Shown here: one piece after another, positions 34,948 to 42,691 of the stretch
Numbering within the stretch: the first letter of the stretch is position 1
How the letters are laid out: each line of letters starts with the position of its first letter
Assembly (NCBI RefSeq): GCF_000498495.1
Contig: NZ_AVCS01000002.1
Location: 1 to 64,000 of the forward strand
DNA: 64,000 nucleotides
Direction of reading: 5' to 3'
Source: Flavobacterium enshiense DK69
Lineage (GTDB): Bacteria; Bacteroidota; Bacteroidia; Flavobacteriales; Flavobacteriaceae
The notes under the pieces: model-generated
What the model was told of the DNA's origin: nothing
The model's input: the letters and a program-made list of their open reading frames with translations, nothing else
Database searches by the model: none
Program-made: the position numbers and the translations under genes

Positions 34948-35037
34948 GTTAACAATAATTTATAAAAACATTTGCCTATCGTATAAAAATACTTTTTTTA
35001 GAATTAATTCCCAAACCAAAAACTAAAAAGTATTATT

Positions 35038-35622
35038 ATGGCTAATGTTGTACTTCCGGACGCAGTCCTAGTAAAAAATTATGTAGGCGGAGATGAAAAT
35101 GCTTTAGCTACATTAATTGAGAGACACCAATCTAAAATTTACGGATTTATCTATTCAAAGGTAATGGACAGAGATGTTACCGAGGATATTTTCCAGGACA
35201 CTTTTATTAAAGTTATCAAGACTTTAAAGACAAAAAACTACAACGAAGAAGGTAAGTTTTTACCATGGGTGATGCGTATTTCTCATAATCTGATTGTGGA
35301 TTATTTCAGAAAAACCAAAAAAATGCCTTTCAACAGAGATACCGAGGAGTTTTCAGTGTTTTCACTCATGACAGACAACAGTCCGAATATTGAGAGTAAA
35401 ATAATCACGGAGCAGGTTGAGGTTGATTTGCAGCGTTTAATCAGCGAATTGCCGGACGATCAGCGAGAAGTTTTGGTAATGCGTATTTATGATGATTTAA
35501 GTTTTAAGGAAATAGCTGATCTGACAGGAGTCAGTATTAATACAGCCTTGGGCAGAATGCGCTATGCCTTAATGAACTTGAGAAAAGTGATTGAGAAAAA
35601 TCAAATAATTTTAACCAATTAA
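35038..35622 (+). CDS. Sigma-70 family (ECF-like) RNA polymerase sigma factor
   Basis: 194 aa. Region 2 at ~12-90: LVKNYVGGDENALATLIERHQSKIYGFIYSKVMDRDVTEDIFQDTFIKVI and FLPWVMRISHNLIVDYFRKTKK. Region 4 at ~130-185: LQRLISELPDDQREVLVMRIYDDLSFKEIADLTGVSINTALGRMRYALMNL with the HTH. This class (about 190 aa, start MANVVLPDAVLVKNYV-like) is well conserved in flavobacteria and lies near uvrA; it has no adjacent anti-sigma gene. A consensus housekeeping promoter sits upstream, so it is probably expressed constitutively. A 47-aa gene follows on the same strand. Confidence 0.93.
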   Translation: MANVVLPDAVLVKNYVGGDENALATLIERHQSKIYGFIYSKVMDRDVTEDIFQDTFIKVIKTLKTKNYNEEGKFLPWVMRISHNLIVDYFRKTKKMPFNRDTEEFSVFSLMTDNSPNIESKIITEQVEVDLQRLISELPDDQREVLVMRIYDDLSFKEIADLTGVSINTALGRMRYALMNLRKVIEKNQIILTN

Positions 35623-35673
35623 ACAATATTTATAGGTGAGTTGCGTTATTGTTTTATAATTTATATTGAAACA

Positions 35674-35817
35674 ATGGCAAAACTCTACTCTAAAAAGAAA
35701 AAAGCAAATCCAAAAATGTCACCTAAAAAGGAAACTGTTAATTTTTTGCTCAACTATTCTAAGGCGTTGAGTATTACAAAGGTGGGTGATTTAACTTTTG
35801 AGAACATTGCTAATTAG
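35674..35817 (+). CDS. 47-aa basic protein downstream of the sigma factor, unknown
   Basis: ATG at 35674, stop TAG at 35815, 51 bases after the sigma-factor stop and directly before a terminator that starts at 35819. The first 19 residues are lysine-rich (MAKLYSKKKKANPKMSPKK), then a helical segment ETVNFLLNYSKALSITKVGD and the end LTFENIAN. The message would be sigma factor + this peptide. The KxETVxFLLNYSKALxxTK helix looks like a folded or partner-binding segment, so a small regulator or adaptor of the sigma factor is possible, but this is inference from position only. Too short to be sure. Confidence 0.7.
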   Translation: MAKLYSKKKKANPKMSPKKETVNFLLNYSKALSITKVGDLTFENIAN

Positions 35818-35818
35818 G

Positions 35819-35857
35819 AAAATGTCCCGGAACTGAAGGTTTCGGGACATTTTTTAT
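35819..35857. terminator. Terminator between convergent 47-aa gene and nth
   Basis: AAAATGTCCCG (35819-35829) pairs with CGGGACATTTT (35843-35853), followed by TTTATT on the plus strand. It starts one base after the 47-aa gene's stop and reaches the end of nth (stop at 35854). Confidence 0.9.
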
Positions 35858-36507
35858 TTATTCTTGTAGTATTCACCCAGGACCGATTTTCTGCCGATGG
35901 TTTTAGTGATGATGTCTTTCTCCAAGTTCCACCCGCGTGCCGGTGAGTATTCCCTTCCATACCAAATGATCTGAAGATGTAAATCGTTCCACAGTTCGCG
36001 TGGGAAAATACGTTTGGCGTCTTTTTCCGTTTGCTGTACATTTTTACCATTGGTCAGATTCCAGCGGTACATCAGTCTGTGGATGTGCGTGTCCACGGGA
36101 AATGCAGGTACACCGAAGGCTTGGCTCATTACCACGCTTGCCGTTTTGTGTCCAACTGCAGGCAAAGCTTCCAAATCTTCAAAACTTTGAGGGACTTCTC
36201 CGTTGTGTTTTTCGATTAATATTTGTGACAAGCCATGGATTCCTTTTGATTTCATTGGCGAAAGTCCGCAAGGTTTAATTATTTCCTTAATTTCTTCCAC
36301 TGAAAGTTTTACCATGTCGTAAGGATTGTCTGCTTTTGCAAATAAAAGCGGCGTAATTTGGTTCACGCGAACATCAGTGCATTGTGCCGAAAGTAAAACA
36401 GCAACCAGTAGGGTATAAGGGTCTTTGTGGTCAAGAGGAATAGGGATTTCGGGATAAATTTCGTTTAATGTTTCTATAACGAAGGCTACCTTTTCTTCTT
36501 TAGTCAT
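35854..36507 (-). CDS. nth: Endonuclease III homologue lacking the [4Fe-4S] cysteines
   Basis: 217 aa from the ATG at 36507 (MTKEEKVAFVIETLNEIYP); an alternative start at 36531 would overlap the promoter area of bcp. HhH-GPD fold: LLSAQCTDVRVNQ (substrate-binding Q), hairpin LPAVGHKTASVVMSQAF with catalytic Lys121, and VDTHIHRLMYR with catalytic Asp139. The enzyme would excise oxidised pyrimidines and nick at abasic sites. The last Cys is residue 80; the C-x6-C-x2-C-x5-C iron-sulfur loop of E. coli Nth is absent (GREYSPARGWNLEKDIITK in its place). Divergent from bcp with a 34-base gap. Confidence 0.93.
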   Translation of the reverse strand: MTKEEKVAFVIETLNEIYPEIPIPLDHKDPYTLLVAVLLSAQCTDVRVNQITPLLFAKADNPYDMVKLSVEEIKEIIKPCGLSPMKSKGIHGLSQILIEKHNGEVPQSFEDLEALPAVGHKTASVVMSQAFGVPAFPVDTHIHRLMYRWNLTNGKNVQQTEKDAKRIFPRELWNDLHLQIIWYGREYSPARGWNLEKDIITKTIGRKSVLGEYYKNK

Positions 36508-36541
36508 TTTGATTACTTTTACGGCCAACAAAGATACATTT

Positions 36542-36994
36542 ATGACAACATTAAAAAAAGGAGATAAGGCACCTAATTTTTCAGGGTTAGATCAGGACGG
36601 TATATTGCATTCATTAGCCGATTATACCGGAAAGAAATTGGTGGTTTTTTTCTATCCGAGAGCTAATACGCCGGGTTGTATTGCTGAAGCCTGTGATTTA
36701 AGGGATAATTATGACCGTTTTATTTCAAATAATTATGTTCTTTTAGGAGTTAGTGCCGACAGTCAGAAAGCTCAAGGAAAATTCAAGAATAAATTCAATT
36801 TTCCTTTTCCGCTTTTGGCTGATGAAGACAGGAAAGTAATCGAAGCATTCGGGGTTTGGGGACCTAAGAAATTTATGGGAAGAGAATTTGACGGCATTCA
36901 CCGAACTACATTTATTATTGATGAAAACGGAATAATAGAAGATGTTATTTCCAATGTTAAAACAAAGGCACATACTGCCCAAATTTTAGGCTAG
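36542..36994 (+). CDS. bcp: Thiol peroxidase Bcp (PrxQ-type peroxiredoxin)
   Basis: 150 aa from the ATG at 36542; an ATG-less upstream extension to 36509 overlaps the nth start and was rejected. Peroxidatic Cys46 in YPRANTPGC and resolving Cys51 (C-x4-C: CIAEACDLRD) define the atypical 2-Cys Bcp class. Other family motifs are GDKAPNFSGLDQDG, VLLGVSADSQKAQGKFKNKF, FPLLADEDRKVIEAFGVWG and RTTFIIDENGIIEDVI. Reduces H2O2 and organic hydroperoxides with thioredoxin. Paired divergently with nth, both oxidative-damage genes. Confidence 0.95.
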   Translation: MTTLKKGDKAPNFSGLDQDGILHSLADYTGKKLVVFFYPRANTPGCIAEACDLRDNYDRFISNNYVLLGVSADSQKAQGKFKNKFNFPFPLLADEDRKVIEAFGVWGPKKFMGREFDGIHRTTFIIDENGIIEDVISNVKTKAHTAQILG

Positions 36995-37013
36995 ACAAAT
37001 TTTATGATATAAA

Positions 37014-37051
37014 AGAAAAGAGGAAGCAAGGCTTCCTCTTTTCTTTTTTTA
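37014..37051. terminator. Strong bidirectional terminator bcp / 490-aa gene
   Basis: 14-bp perfect stem (37014-37027 with 37031-37044), 3-nt loop, T-run on the plus side and A-rich on the other. It serves both convergent genes. Confidence 0.92.
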
Positions 37052-38521
37052 TTTGCTTGTGTTTTCTTCTAAAATGGTTTCTTCGTTGTAACCGAAAAGA
37101 TTTTTTTTCTTGATGAGTTCTGCAATACCTTCCGGCAGCATATCTTCCCATCCTTTTTTGCCTTTGCTAATCATTTTCAGTACTTCACGAGAGAAGATTT
37201 TAAGGTGATCCTTGTCGAAATCGGTAATGTCAAGTACTTTTCCGTTGTAAGCAAAGAATTTATACAATTCTTTCATACGCGGATGAACTTTCAGATTTTG
37301 GGAGGTGAGGACTACGCCATCTTCATCTTCCATCGGATATAAGAACACTTTTAAATCGCGATAGAACAATTTACCGAACGCTTCCAAAATACCTCCGCTT
37401 AAATGACGGTAATATTTTTCGTCGAAAATGTCAATCAGATTACTTACTCCCATGGTTAATCCCATACGGGCTTTGGTGTATTCTGAGAAGTACTCAACCA
37501 CTTTATAGTATTCCTGAAAGTTGGAAATCATTACGGTTTGACCTAAGGAACAAAGTAATTCGGCTCTGTCCATAAAGTCAAGTTCGTCAATTTCTCCTTC
37601 AGAACGTAAATTGGACAAAGTGATTTCAAAAACTACTAAAGCGTTTTCTTTTTCCACTTTTTTCTCCTGAAGGAACATTTCCAATGATTTCTCATACATG
37701 TCCATGTTTACCTTCGTAACCGGTCGGAAACTTCCTCGAAGTGCCAAAATGTTTTTCTTGTACAGAACGGCAGCTGGCAGTACGTTGTTTCCGTCAGGGC
37801 CAAACATAACTGCATCAGTCATTCCGTTTTTAACCAATTGCAGACTCATTATTCGGTTGTCTACATCTTTAAAACGAGGGCCGGAGAAGTTGATGGTGTC
37901 TATTTCCAATTGATCTTTGTCCAAATGGTCATATAAATAACGTAATAACTTTCTTGGGTCATTATATTTGTAAAATGCCCCATAAATAAGGTTTACTCCT
38001 AAGATGCCAAGGGTTTCCTGTTGTAATTTGGAATCGTTTTCTTTAAATCGAATATGTAGAATAATTTCGTTGTATTCTTCATTGGGTTCGACCTGGAATT
38101 TGATACCAACCCAGCCATGGCCTTTGAATTGTTTTGCAAAGTCGATGGTTGTTACGGTATTAGCATAACTGAAAAACATTTTGTCCGGATGCTTTGCTCT
38201 ATCCAAGCGCTCCTCTATTAGCCGAGTTTCGTGTGAAAGCATTTTGCGCAGACGGCTTTCTGTAACATAACGGCCATCGTCTTCCACGCCGTAAATGGCA
38301 TCACTGAAATCTTTATCATAGGCGGACATGGCTTTCGCAATAGTACCGGAAGATCCCCCGGCACGGAAAAAGTGCCTCACCGTTTCCTGTCCGGCTCCAA
38401 TTTCAGCAAAGGTCCCGTAGATGTTTTTGTTGAGGTTTATTCGTAGTGCTTTATCTGCACTAGCGGGGATAACTTCAATTTCGCGATCTCCTTTTAATTT
38501 AATTTCGCCGCTTAAATTCAT
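37049..38521 (-). CDS. Conserved 490-aa cytosolic protein, unknown function
   Basis: No signal peptide or membrane helix. The N-terminus is distinctive: LRINLNKNIYGTFAEIGAGQETVRHFFRAGGSSGTIAKAMSAYDKDFSDAIYG, followed by RYVTESRLRKMLSHE, a region with HGWVGIKFQVEPNEEYNEI and LGINLIYGAFYKYNDP-like text, and a later part with TMGVSNLIDIFDEKYYRHLSGGILEAFGKLF and HPRMKELYKFFAYNGKVLDI. I recognise the family as widespread in Bacteroidetes and other phyla but always under inconsistent names (nicotinate-nucleotide adenylyltransferase or TonB-receptor labels that the sequence does not support; no HxGH motif is seen). A full consensus promoter lies upstream. Confidence 0.85.
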   Translation of the reverse strand: MNLSGEIKLKGDREIEVIPASADKALRINLNKNIYGTFAEIGAGQETVRHFFRAGGSSGTIAKAMSAYDKDFSDAIYGVEDDGRYVTESRLRKMLSHETRLIEERLDRAKHPDKMFFSYANTVTTIDFAKQFKGHGWVGIKFQVEPNEEYNEIILHIRFKENDSKLQQETLGILGVNLIYGAFYKYNDPRKLLRYLYDHLDKDQLEIDTINFSGPRFKDVDNRIMSLQLVKNGMTDAVMFGPDGNNVLPAAVLYKKNILALRGSFRPVTKVNMDMYEKSLEMFLQEKKVEKENALVVFEITLSNLRSEGEIDELDFMDRAELLCSLGQTVMISNFQEYYKVVEYFSEYTKARMGLTMGVSNLIDIFDEKYYRHLSGGILEAFGKLFYRDLKVFLYPMEDEDGVVLTSQNLKVHPRMKELYKFFAYNGKVLDITDFDKDHLKIFSREVLKMISKGKKGWEDMLPEGIAELIKKKNLFGYNEETILEENTSK

Positions 38522-38542
38522 AATGATTCCATGTTATATTGA

Positions 38543-38572
38543 CAAAGTTAGTAAAATAGCTATTTTTACAAA
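38543..38572 (-). promoter_or_regulatory. Consensus promoter of the 490-aa gene
   Basis: On the minus strand TTTG (plus 38569-38572), 18 bases, TAACTTTG (plus 38543-38550): exact match to the Bacteroidetes consensus, 22 bases upstream of the ATG. Confidence 0.8.
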
Positions 38573-38585
38573 AGATAAATAATCC

Positions 38586-38593
38586 TATTTTTG
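38586..38593 (+). promoter_or_regulatory. -7 box of the MBL hydrolase gene
   Basis: TATTTTTG matches TAnnTTTG, 18 bases before the TTG start at 38611. Confidence 0.45.
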
Positions 38594-38610
38594 TAAAAAA
38601 CCATACAATT

Positions 38611-39375
38611 TTGAAAGTATATTTTTTAGGAACCGGAACTTCGCAGGGTATTCCCGTAATCGGCAGTCATCATTCGGTGTGTCTGAGCGATGATTTTAAA
38701 GATAAGCGATTGCGCGTATCCGTGTGGATTCATTGGGAGGATTACTCTTATGTGATTGATTGCGGACCTGATTTCCGACAGCAGATGCTGGCTTCAAAAT
38801 GCCAATCTATTGACGGAATACTGTTCACTCATGAACATGCTGACCATACAGCTGGTCTGGATGATATCCGCCCGTTTAATTTCCGAAAAGGAGCCTTGCC
38901 AATTTTTGCACAGGATAGAGTAGTTGAAAGTTTGAAAAAACGTTTCGACTATATTTTTGAAACCGAAAATCGTTATCCGGGAGCTCCGTCGGTTATTGTA
39001 AATGAAATTGAAAATAACAAACCCTTCTTGATCGGAAATAAGATGGCAGAGCCAATTTCTGTCTGGCATGGAAGTTTACAGGTTTTTGGTTTCAGAATAG
39101 AAGATTTTGCTTATTTGACTGATGTGAAAACCATCGATGAACCCGAAATTGATAAGCTGAAAGGGGTTAAGGTTTTGGTAATCAATGCGCTTAGGGAAGA
39201 ACCGCACGCGACACATTTTAATTTGCAGGAAGCCTTGGATTTCATAGATTTGATACAGCCGGAACGCGCTTATTTAACACACATTAGCCACCTGTTGGGT
39301 TTCCATGCGGAAGTGGAGAAAAAATTGCCTAAAAACGTGTTTTTGGCCTACGATAATTTAGAAATTACTATTTAA
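38611..39375 (+). CDS. Metallo-beta-lactamase-fold hydrolase, PhnP-like
   Basis: 254 aa. Starts with TTG at 38611; there is no in-frame ATG and homologues begin MKVxFLGTGTSQGIPxIG. Metal ligands: THEHADH (H-x-H-x-DH) at ~72-78, the later Asp in YLTDVKTI, and H in YLTHISHLLGFH. The SQGIPVIG opening and the missing RNase Z-type extensions put it with the PhnP/phosphodiesterase branch of the MBL fold (cyclic-phosphate or nucleotide phosphodiesters as likely substrates). It is read with the next gene after a 2-base gap. Confidence 0.88.
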   Translation: MKVYFLGTGTSQGIPVIGSHHSVCLSDDFKDKRLRVSVWIHWEDYSYVIDCGPDFRQQMLASKCQSIDGILFTHEHADHTAGLDDIRPFNFRKGALPIFAQDRVVESLKKRFDYIFETENRYPGAPSVIVNEIENNKPFLIGNKMAEPISVWHGSLQVFGFRIEDFAYLTDVKTIDEPEIDKLKGVKVLVINALREEPHATHFNLQEALDFIDLIQPERAYLTHISHLLGFHAEVEKKLPKNVFLAYDNLEITI

Positions 39376-39377
39376 TA

Positions 39378-39881
39378 ATGAAAAGAGCAGTCTTATATTT
39401 ATTTATTTTATCCTTGTTGTTCAATGTTTTTCAGTACATGAATTCAACAAAAATCCTTAAAACGCAAAGCAAAGAAATTGAAAGCGCGAAGGCAAAAACA
39501 AAAATGGTAAGGGATTCGTCCAATATTGTTTACAATCAGATGCTGGATGCTAATTATTTCTCTCTGGAAATGGACGACGAATCGATGAATTATTTTGAGA
39601 ATTACAGCATTCCGGAATTGACTGAAAAAATGAAAAATGAATTACTGACTTTAAATGAAAAACCAAACGGTAATCCTTTGATTCCATATGATCCGATAGG
39701 TGGTAATAAGTTTATTATCAATAAAATAAAATTGTTAAATCATCGTTGGATTATTGCCGATTTTTATTCCGGAAAGATCCGCGGCGAAATTTTAATCAAA
39801 TATTTCGTAAACGAAAACAAACCAACCGATTTCGAAACCATCGAAACGATTTTACATAGCAATACTGCTCCTGTCCAATAA
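39378..39881 (+). CDS. Membrane-anchored protein of unknown function
   Basis: 167 aa. One N-terminal helix (AVLYLFILSLLFNVFQYMN), a short charged coil (KTQSKEIESAKAKTKMVRDSS), then a globular part of ~115 residues with YFSLEMDDESMNYFENY and DPIGGNKFIINKIKLLNHRWIIADFYSGKIRGEILIKYFV. Similar proteins are found downstream of MBL hydrolases in flavobacteria; no function known. The second half looks like a small beta-sheet domain on the periplasmic side. Follows the MBL gene by 2 bases, hence co-expressed. Confidence 0.75.
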   Translation: MKRAVLYLFILSLLFNVFQYMNSTKILKTQSKEIESAKAKTKMVRDSSNIVYNQMLDANYFSLEMDDESMNYFENYSIPELTEKMKNELLTLNEKPNGNPLIPYDPIGGNKFIINKIKLLNHRWIIADFYSGKIRGEILIKYFVNENKPTDFETIETILHSNTAPVQ

Positions 39882-39920
39882 ATTTGTAGTAAATTAGCTC
39901 TTACTTAATTATTTTTTGAT

Positions 39921-40424
39921 ATGAAATCAGCTTTATCAATAATCTTTGCAGTTATGCTGTTTACTTCCTGCGATCTTATTCTTAAGGATCATTCCAAAGA
40001 TGATGAGATTTTAGTGGAACCAAAGCCTGTTGTGCTTGGAACAGATAAAGATGAAAAAGGTTGTGTTACTTCGGCAGGCTATGTTTGGTCGCAAACCAAA
40101 AACAATTGCATTCGTGTTTTTGAAGAAGGTTTCCGATTGACTCCCTATCATTCTTCTGCAGATACAATAGATGTTGATGGAGAACAGGCGACATTAAACG
40201 CTTATGTTATCTTTAATGAAGAGAAATCTATTGCGGAATTGTTTTTACCGGATTCTAAAAAATCCATTTTGTTGCAACGTGAAAATGAAGGAGAACCATA
40301 TGTGAAAGATGATTGGAAACTGGAAGCCCAAAAAGGCTACGTCCTTAAAAAAGGTAGTCAGATAGAATATGTTTCGGCTATGGCTATAGAAAAGAAAATA
40401 ACAGGTAGTGATACCGGTGAATAA
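39921..40424 (+). CDS. Small lipoprotein, unknown function
   Basis: 167 aa, lipoprotein signal MKSALSIIFAVMLFTSC with Cys17. Two cysteines later (KGCVTSAGYVWSQTKNNC, C-x15-C) could form a disulfide. The rest (residues ~80-165) is a beta-rich segment (ATLNAYVIFNEEKSIAELFLPDS, YVKDDWKLEAQKGYVLKKGSQIEY). The CVTSAGYVWSQTKNNC phrase recurs in other Bacteroidetes lipoproteins. 39 bases after the previous gene, probably in the same operon as the MBL gene, and followed by a strong terminator. Confidence 0.75.
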   Translation: MKSALSIIFAVMLFTSCDLILKDHSKDDEILVEPKPVVLGTDKDEKGCVTSAGYVWSQTKNNCIRVFEEGFRLTPYHSSADTIDVDGEQATLNAYVIFNEEKSIAELFLPDSKKSILLQRENEGEPYVKDDWKLEAQKGYVLKKGSQIEYVSAMAIEKKITGSDTGE

Positions 40425-40450
40425 AAAAAGCTCCGTAAGGAGCTTTTTTT
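40423..40450. terminator. Terminator between convergent lipoprotein and esterase genes
   Basis: 12-bp perfect stem AAAAAAAGCTCC / GGAGCTTTTTTT with GTAA loop, immediately after the lipoprotein stop; works on both strands. Confidence 0.93.
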
Positions 40451-40456
40451 ATTTTT

Positions 40457-41101
40457 TTATTGTTCCAGCCAATTTTTAAAGTCATAAAAATTCTGAGGAG
40501 CTACACCGTGGCCAACAGGATATTCTTTATAAACAACATCAAGTCCCAGACTCTTTAAATATTCCGGTGCTTTTCTCGCCCAATCGACAGGGATTACCTG
40601 ATCGGCAGTTCCGTGGGAAATAAAGAATTTCAGCTTTCCTATATTGTTGTCCTGATAGTTTTCCTGCAGGATATCAAAATTCAGATAACCGCTCAAGGCT
40701 ACTACACGTTGTACTTTTTCCGGATAGGAAAGTGCTACCGAATAACTTAAAATGGTACCCTGACTGAATCCGATCAATGTAACATTTTCCGCATCTATAG
40801 GGTAGTTAGCTACTAATTCGTCTATAAATCCGGCAATTAATTCGCGGGAAGCCCTTGCTTCATCATTATCGGAAAATTTGTTTTCATCCGCATCAAAATG
40901 AATCGCATACCACGCATTCCCATAAGGAGGAAGCGGGTAAGGTGCCCTTGCCGAAATCACAAAGTACTCTTCTGGTAATTCACTTGCAAAAGAGAATAAA
41001 TCTTCTTCATTGCTTCCGTAGCCGTGCAATAGTAACAGTAATGGATTTTTCTCTTTTTTAACTTTCGGTTCTCTAACGAGATGATATAATGATAAATTCA
41101 T
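40457..41101 (-). CDS. Alpha/beta-hydrolase (carboxylesterase/phospholipase family)
   Basis: 214 aa, the length of YpfH-like esterases. Motifs: LLLLLHGYGSNEEDLFSFA (oxyanion loop HGYG), nucleophile elbow GFSQGTILSYSVAL (G-x-S-x-G), acid in HGTADQVIPV, and catalytic His in YPVGHGVAPQNFYDF. Cytosolic serine hydrolase acting on short acyl esters or lysophospholipid; substrate not predictable. Last gene of a four-gene operon (BatA-VWA, dihydroorotase-like, DUF4870, esterase), starting 1 base after the DUF4870 stop. Confidence 0.9.
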   Translation of the reverse strand: MNLSLYHLVREPKVKKEKNPLLLLLHGYGSNEEDLFSFASELPEEYFVISARAPYPLPPYGNAWYAIHFDADENKFSDNDEARASRELIAGFIDELVANYPIDAENVTLIGFSQGTILSYSVALSYPEKVQRVVALSGYLNFDILQENYQDNNIGKLKFFISHGTADQVIPVDWARKAPEYLKSLGLDVVYKEYPVGHGVAPQNFYDFKNWLEQ

Positions 41102-41102
41102 G

Positions 41103-41432
41103 TTATGCTAAATTTTTAAACCATTTTTGGAAATACTCCCCTAATAACGGAATGACTTTCATTTCCCCCTGAATGGCTCCAATAAGACCATAAATCCAAA
41201 GTACGGAAAAGAAAATATAAAATGCTCCGGAAACCATCCAACTGTCAAAATTGCCTACAAAATAACCCAATACGTAAAAAGTAATATTAATTCCGAATGC
41301 CTGACGGATATGAAAACCGGCAAAAGGATTTTTAGGTTCCATATTCATGAAAATGGCAATAATACTTCCCAAAATAGTGATGTAACTTATTATGGCGGTA
41401 GTTTTTCCTTCTTTTACAGAATTGTTTTCCAT
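41103..41432 (-). CDS. DUF4870-type small membrane protein
   Basis: 109 aa, three membrane helices (TTAIISYITILGSIIAIFM, AFGINITFYVLGYFVG, MVSGAFYIFFSVLWIYGLIGAIQG). The FHIRQAFG motif between helix 1 and 2 and the ending KVIPLLGEYFQKWF are family hallmarks. Function unknown. Lies in the operon between the dihydroorotase-like and esterase genes, 5 bases and 1 base from its neighbours. Confidence 0.85.
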   Translation of the reverse strand: MENNSVKEGKTTAIISYITILGSIIAIFMNMEPKNPFAGFHIRQAFGINITFYVLGYFVGNFDSWMVSGAFYIFFSVLWIYGLIGAIQGEMKVIPLLGEYFQKWFKNLA

Positions 41433-41437
41433 GGCGA

Positions 41438-42691
41438 CTAGTTTAAAATTAATTGGCTGTTATTGTAGATTCCGAATGCTCTTCCTTTCATGGCCTGTCC
41501 TAAAAATGCCGAGTTTTTCGATTTTGAAAGGATATTTTCTTTACCGAATTCCCAATTTCCGTTTGGAGTGAATAAGGAAAGTGAGGCTTTGTTTCCTTCT
41601 TTAACAGCGATTTTTTCGATACCGAAAACGTTTTTCCCGTTGGTTAATTTATCAATAATGATTTCCAAAGGCAACACGGTCTGCAGAGCCCCAAAAGCAC
41701 TTTCCAAACCGATAGTTCCGTTTTTGGCATTGTCAAATTCCATTTTCTTATGCTCGATATCTAACGGATTATGGTCGGAGGTAATCATATCAATCGTTCC
41801 GTCTAAAACACCTTCAATTAAAGCTTTTCTGTGGTTTTCGTCACGTAAAGGCGGCGTTACTTTATATCTTGTGTCAAATCCGGTTAAGACTTCATCGGTC
41901 AAAACTAAATTATGAACCGCAACGCTGCAGGAAACATTCAATCCTTTAGCTTTTGCAGCTTTAATCATTGCTACTGATTGAGCTGATGATACAGTCGGAA
42001 TATGCATTTTGCCGCCTGTATACTCCAATAAAAACAAGTTTCTGGCAATTTCAAGTTCTTCTGCCAAAGCCGGAATTCCTTTTAGTCCTAAGCGTGTGCT
42101 TACCAAACCTTCATGAACCACGCCGTTTCCTTTGATGGTTTTATCCTGACAGTAGGCAACTACTAATCCATCGAAATCCTGAACATACTGTAAGCCAATC
42201 TTCAATATATTGGCATTGTCGGAATTCTTGTTATAATCCCCAAAAGCAACAGCTCCGGCATTTTTCATATCAAACATTTCAGCCAAATCAGTGCCTTCGC
42301 TGTTTTTGGTGAATGCTCCGATAGGGTGTAATTGTGTAGCGAATCCGTTCGCTTTATTCAGTACGAAACTCACCTGCGATTGATTGTCGATTACAGGGAA
42401 AGAATTTGGCTGTAAAGCGATATTGGTAAAACCGCTTTTTGCCGCAGTTGAAAGTCCGTTCGCAATAGTTTCACGGTCTTCAAATCCGGGTTCGCCAAAG
42501 GAAACCGATGCATCAAACCAACCTTGGGAAACGTGAAGGTCATTTAATTCAATTACTTCAAGGTTCTCTTCATTGGAAAGGTTTTGTCCTATTTTTGCGA
42601 TTATTCCGTCGATAATTTTGATGTCGGCTTTCTGATTGTGAAAAGCACTTTCTTTATCGATAATGGTTGTGTTTTTTAAAATTACGTTCAT
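41438..42691 (-). CDS. Dihydroorotase homologue lacking the HxH metal motif
   Basis: 417 aa from the ATG at 42691, which overlaps the stop of the upstream gene (ATGA). Amidohydrolase (TIM barrel) architecture of the PyrC/DHOase class: FGEPGFEDRETIANGLSTAAKSGFTNIALQPNSFPVIDNQ, LEYTGGKMHIPTVSSAQSV, and ITSDHNPLDIEHKKMEFDNAKNGTIGLESAFG. The D-x-H-x-H ligands at the end of strand 1 read D60-A-S-V-S64, so two metal histidines are gone, and the loop after EGL differs from active enzymes. It may be a non-catalytic DHOase-like protein, a partner of aspartate carbamoyltransferase or a new activity. The operon has no pyrB. Confidence 0.88.
   Translation of the reverse strand: MNVILKNTTIIDKESAFHNQKADIKIIDGIIAKIGQNLSNEENLEVIELNDLHVSQGWFDASVSFGEPGFEDRETIANGLSTAAKSGFTNIALQPNSFPVIDNQSQVSFVLNKANGFATQLHPIGAFTKNSEGTDLAEMFDMKNAGAVAFGDYNKNSDNANILKIGLQYVQDFDGLVVAYCQDKTIKGNGVVHEGLVSTRLGLKGIPALAEELEIARNLFLLEYTGGKMHIPTVSSAQSVAMIKAAKAKGLNVSCSVAVHNLVLTDEVLTGFDTRYKVTPPLRDENHRKALIEGVLDGTIDMITSDHNPLDIEHKKMEFDNAKNGTIGLESAFGALQTVLPLEIIIDKLTNGKNVFGIEKIAVKEGNKASLSLFTPNGNWEFGKENILSKSKNSAFLGQAMKGRAFGIYNNSQLILN

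Larger units (their letters stand above)
34730..35037. other. Divergent intergenic region uvrA / sigma factor
   Basis: 308 bases. Contains the uvrA -7 box (34750-34757) and a full consensus promoter for the sigma gene (34915-34947). The rest is AT-rich and featureless. Confidence 0.5.
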
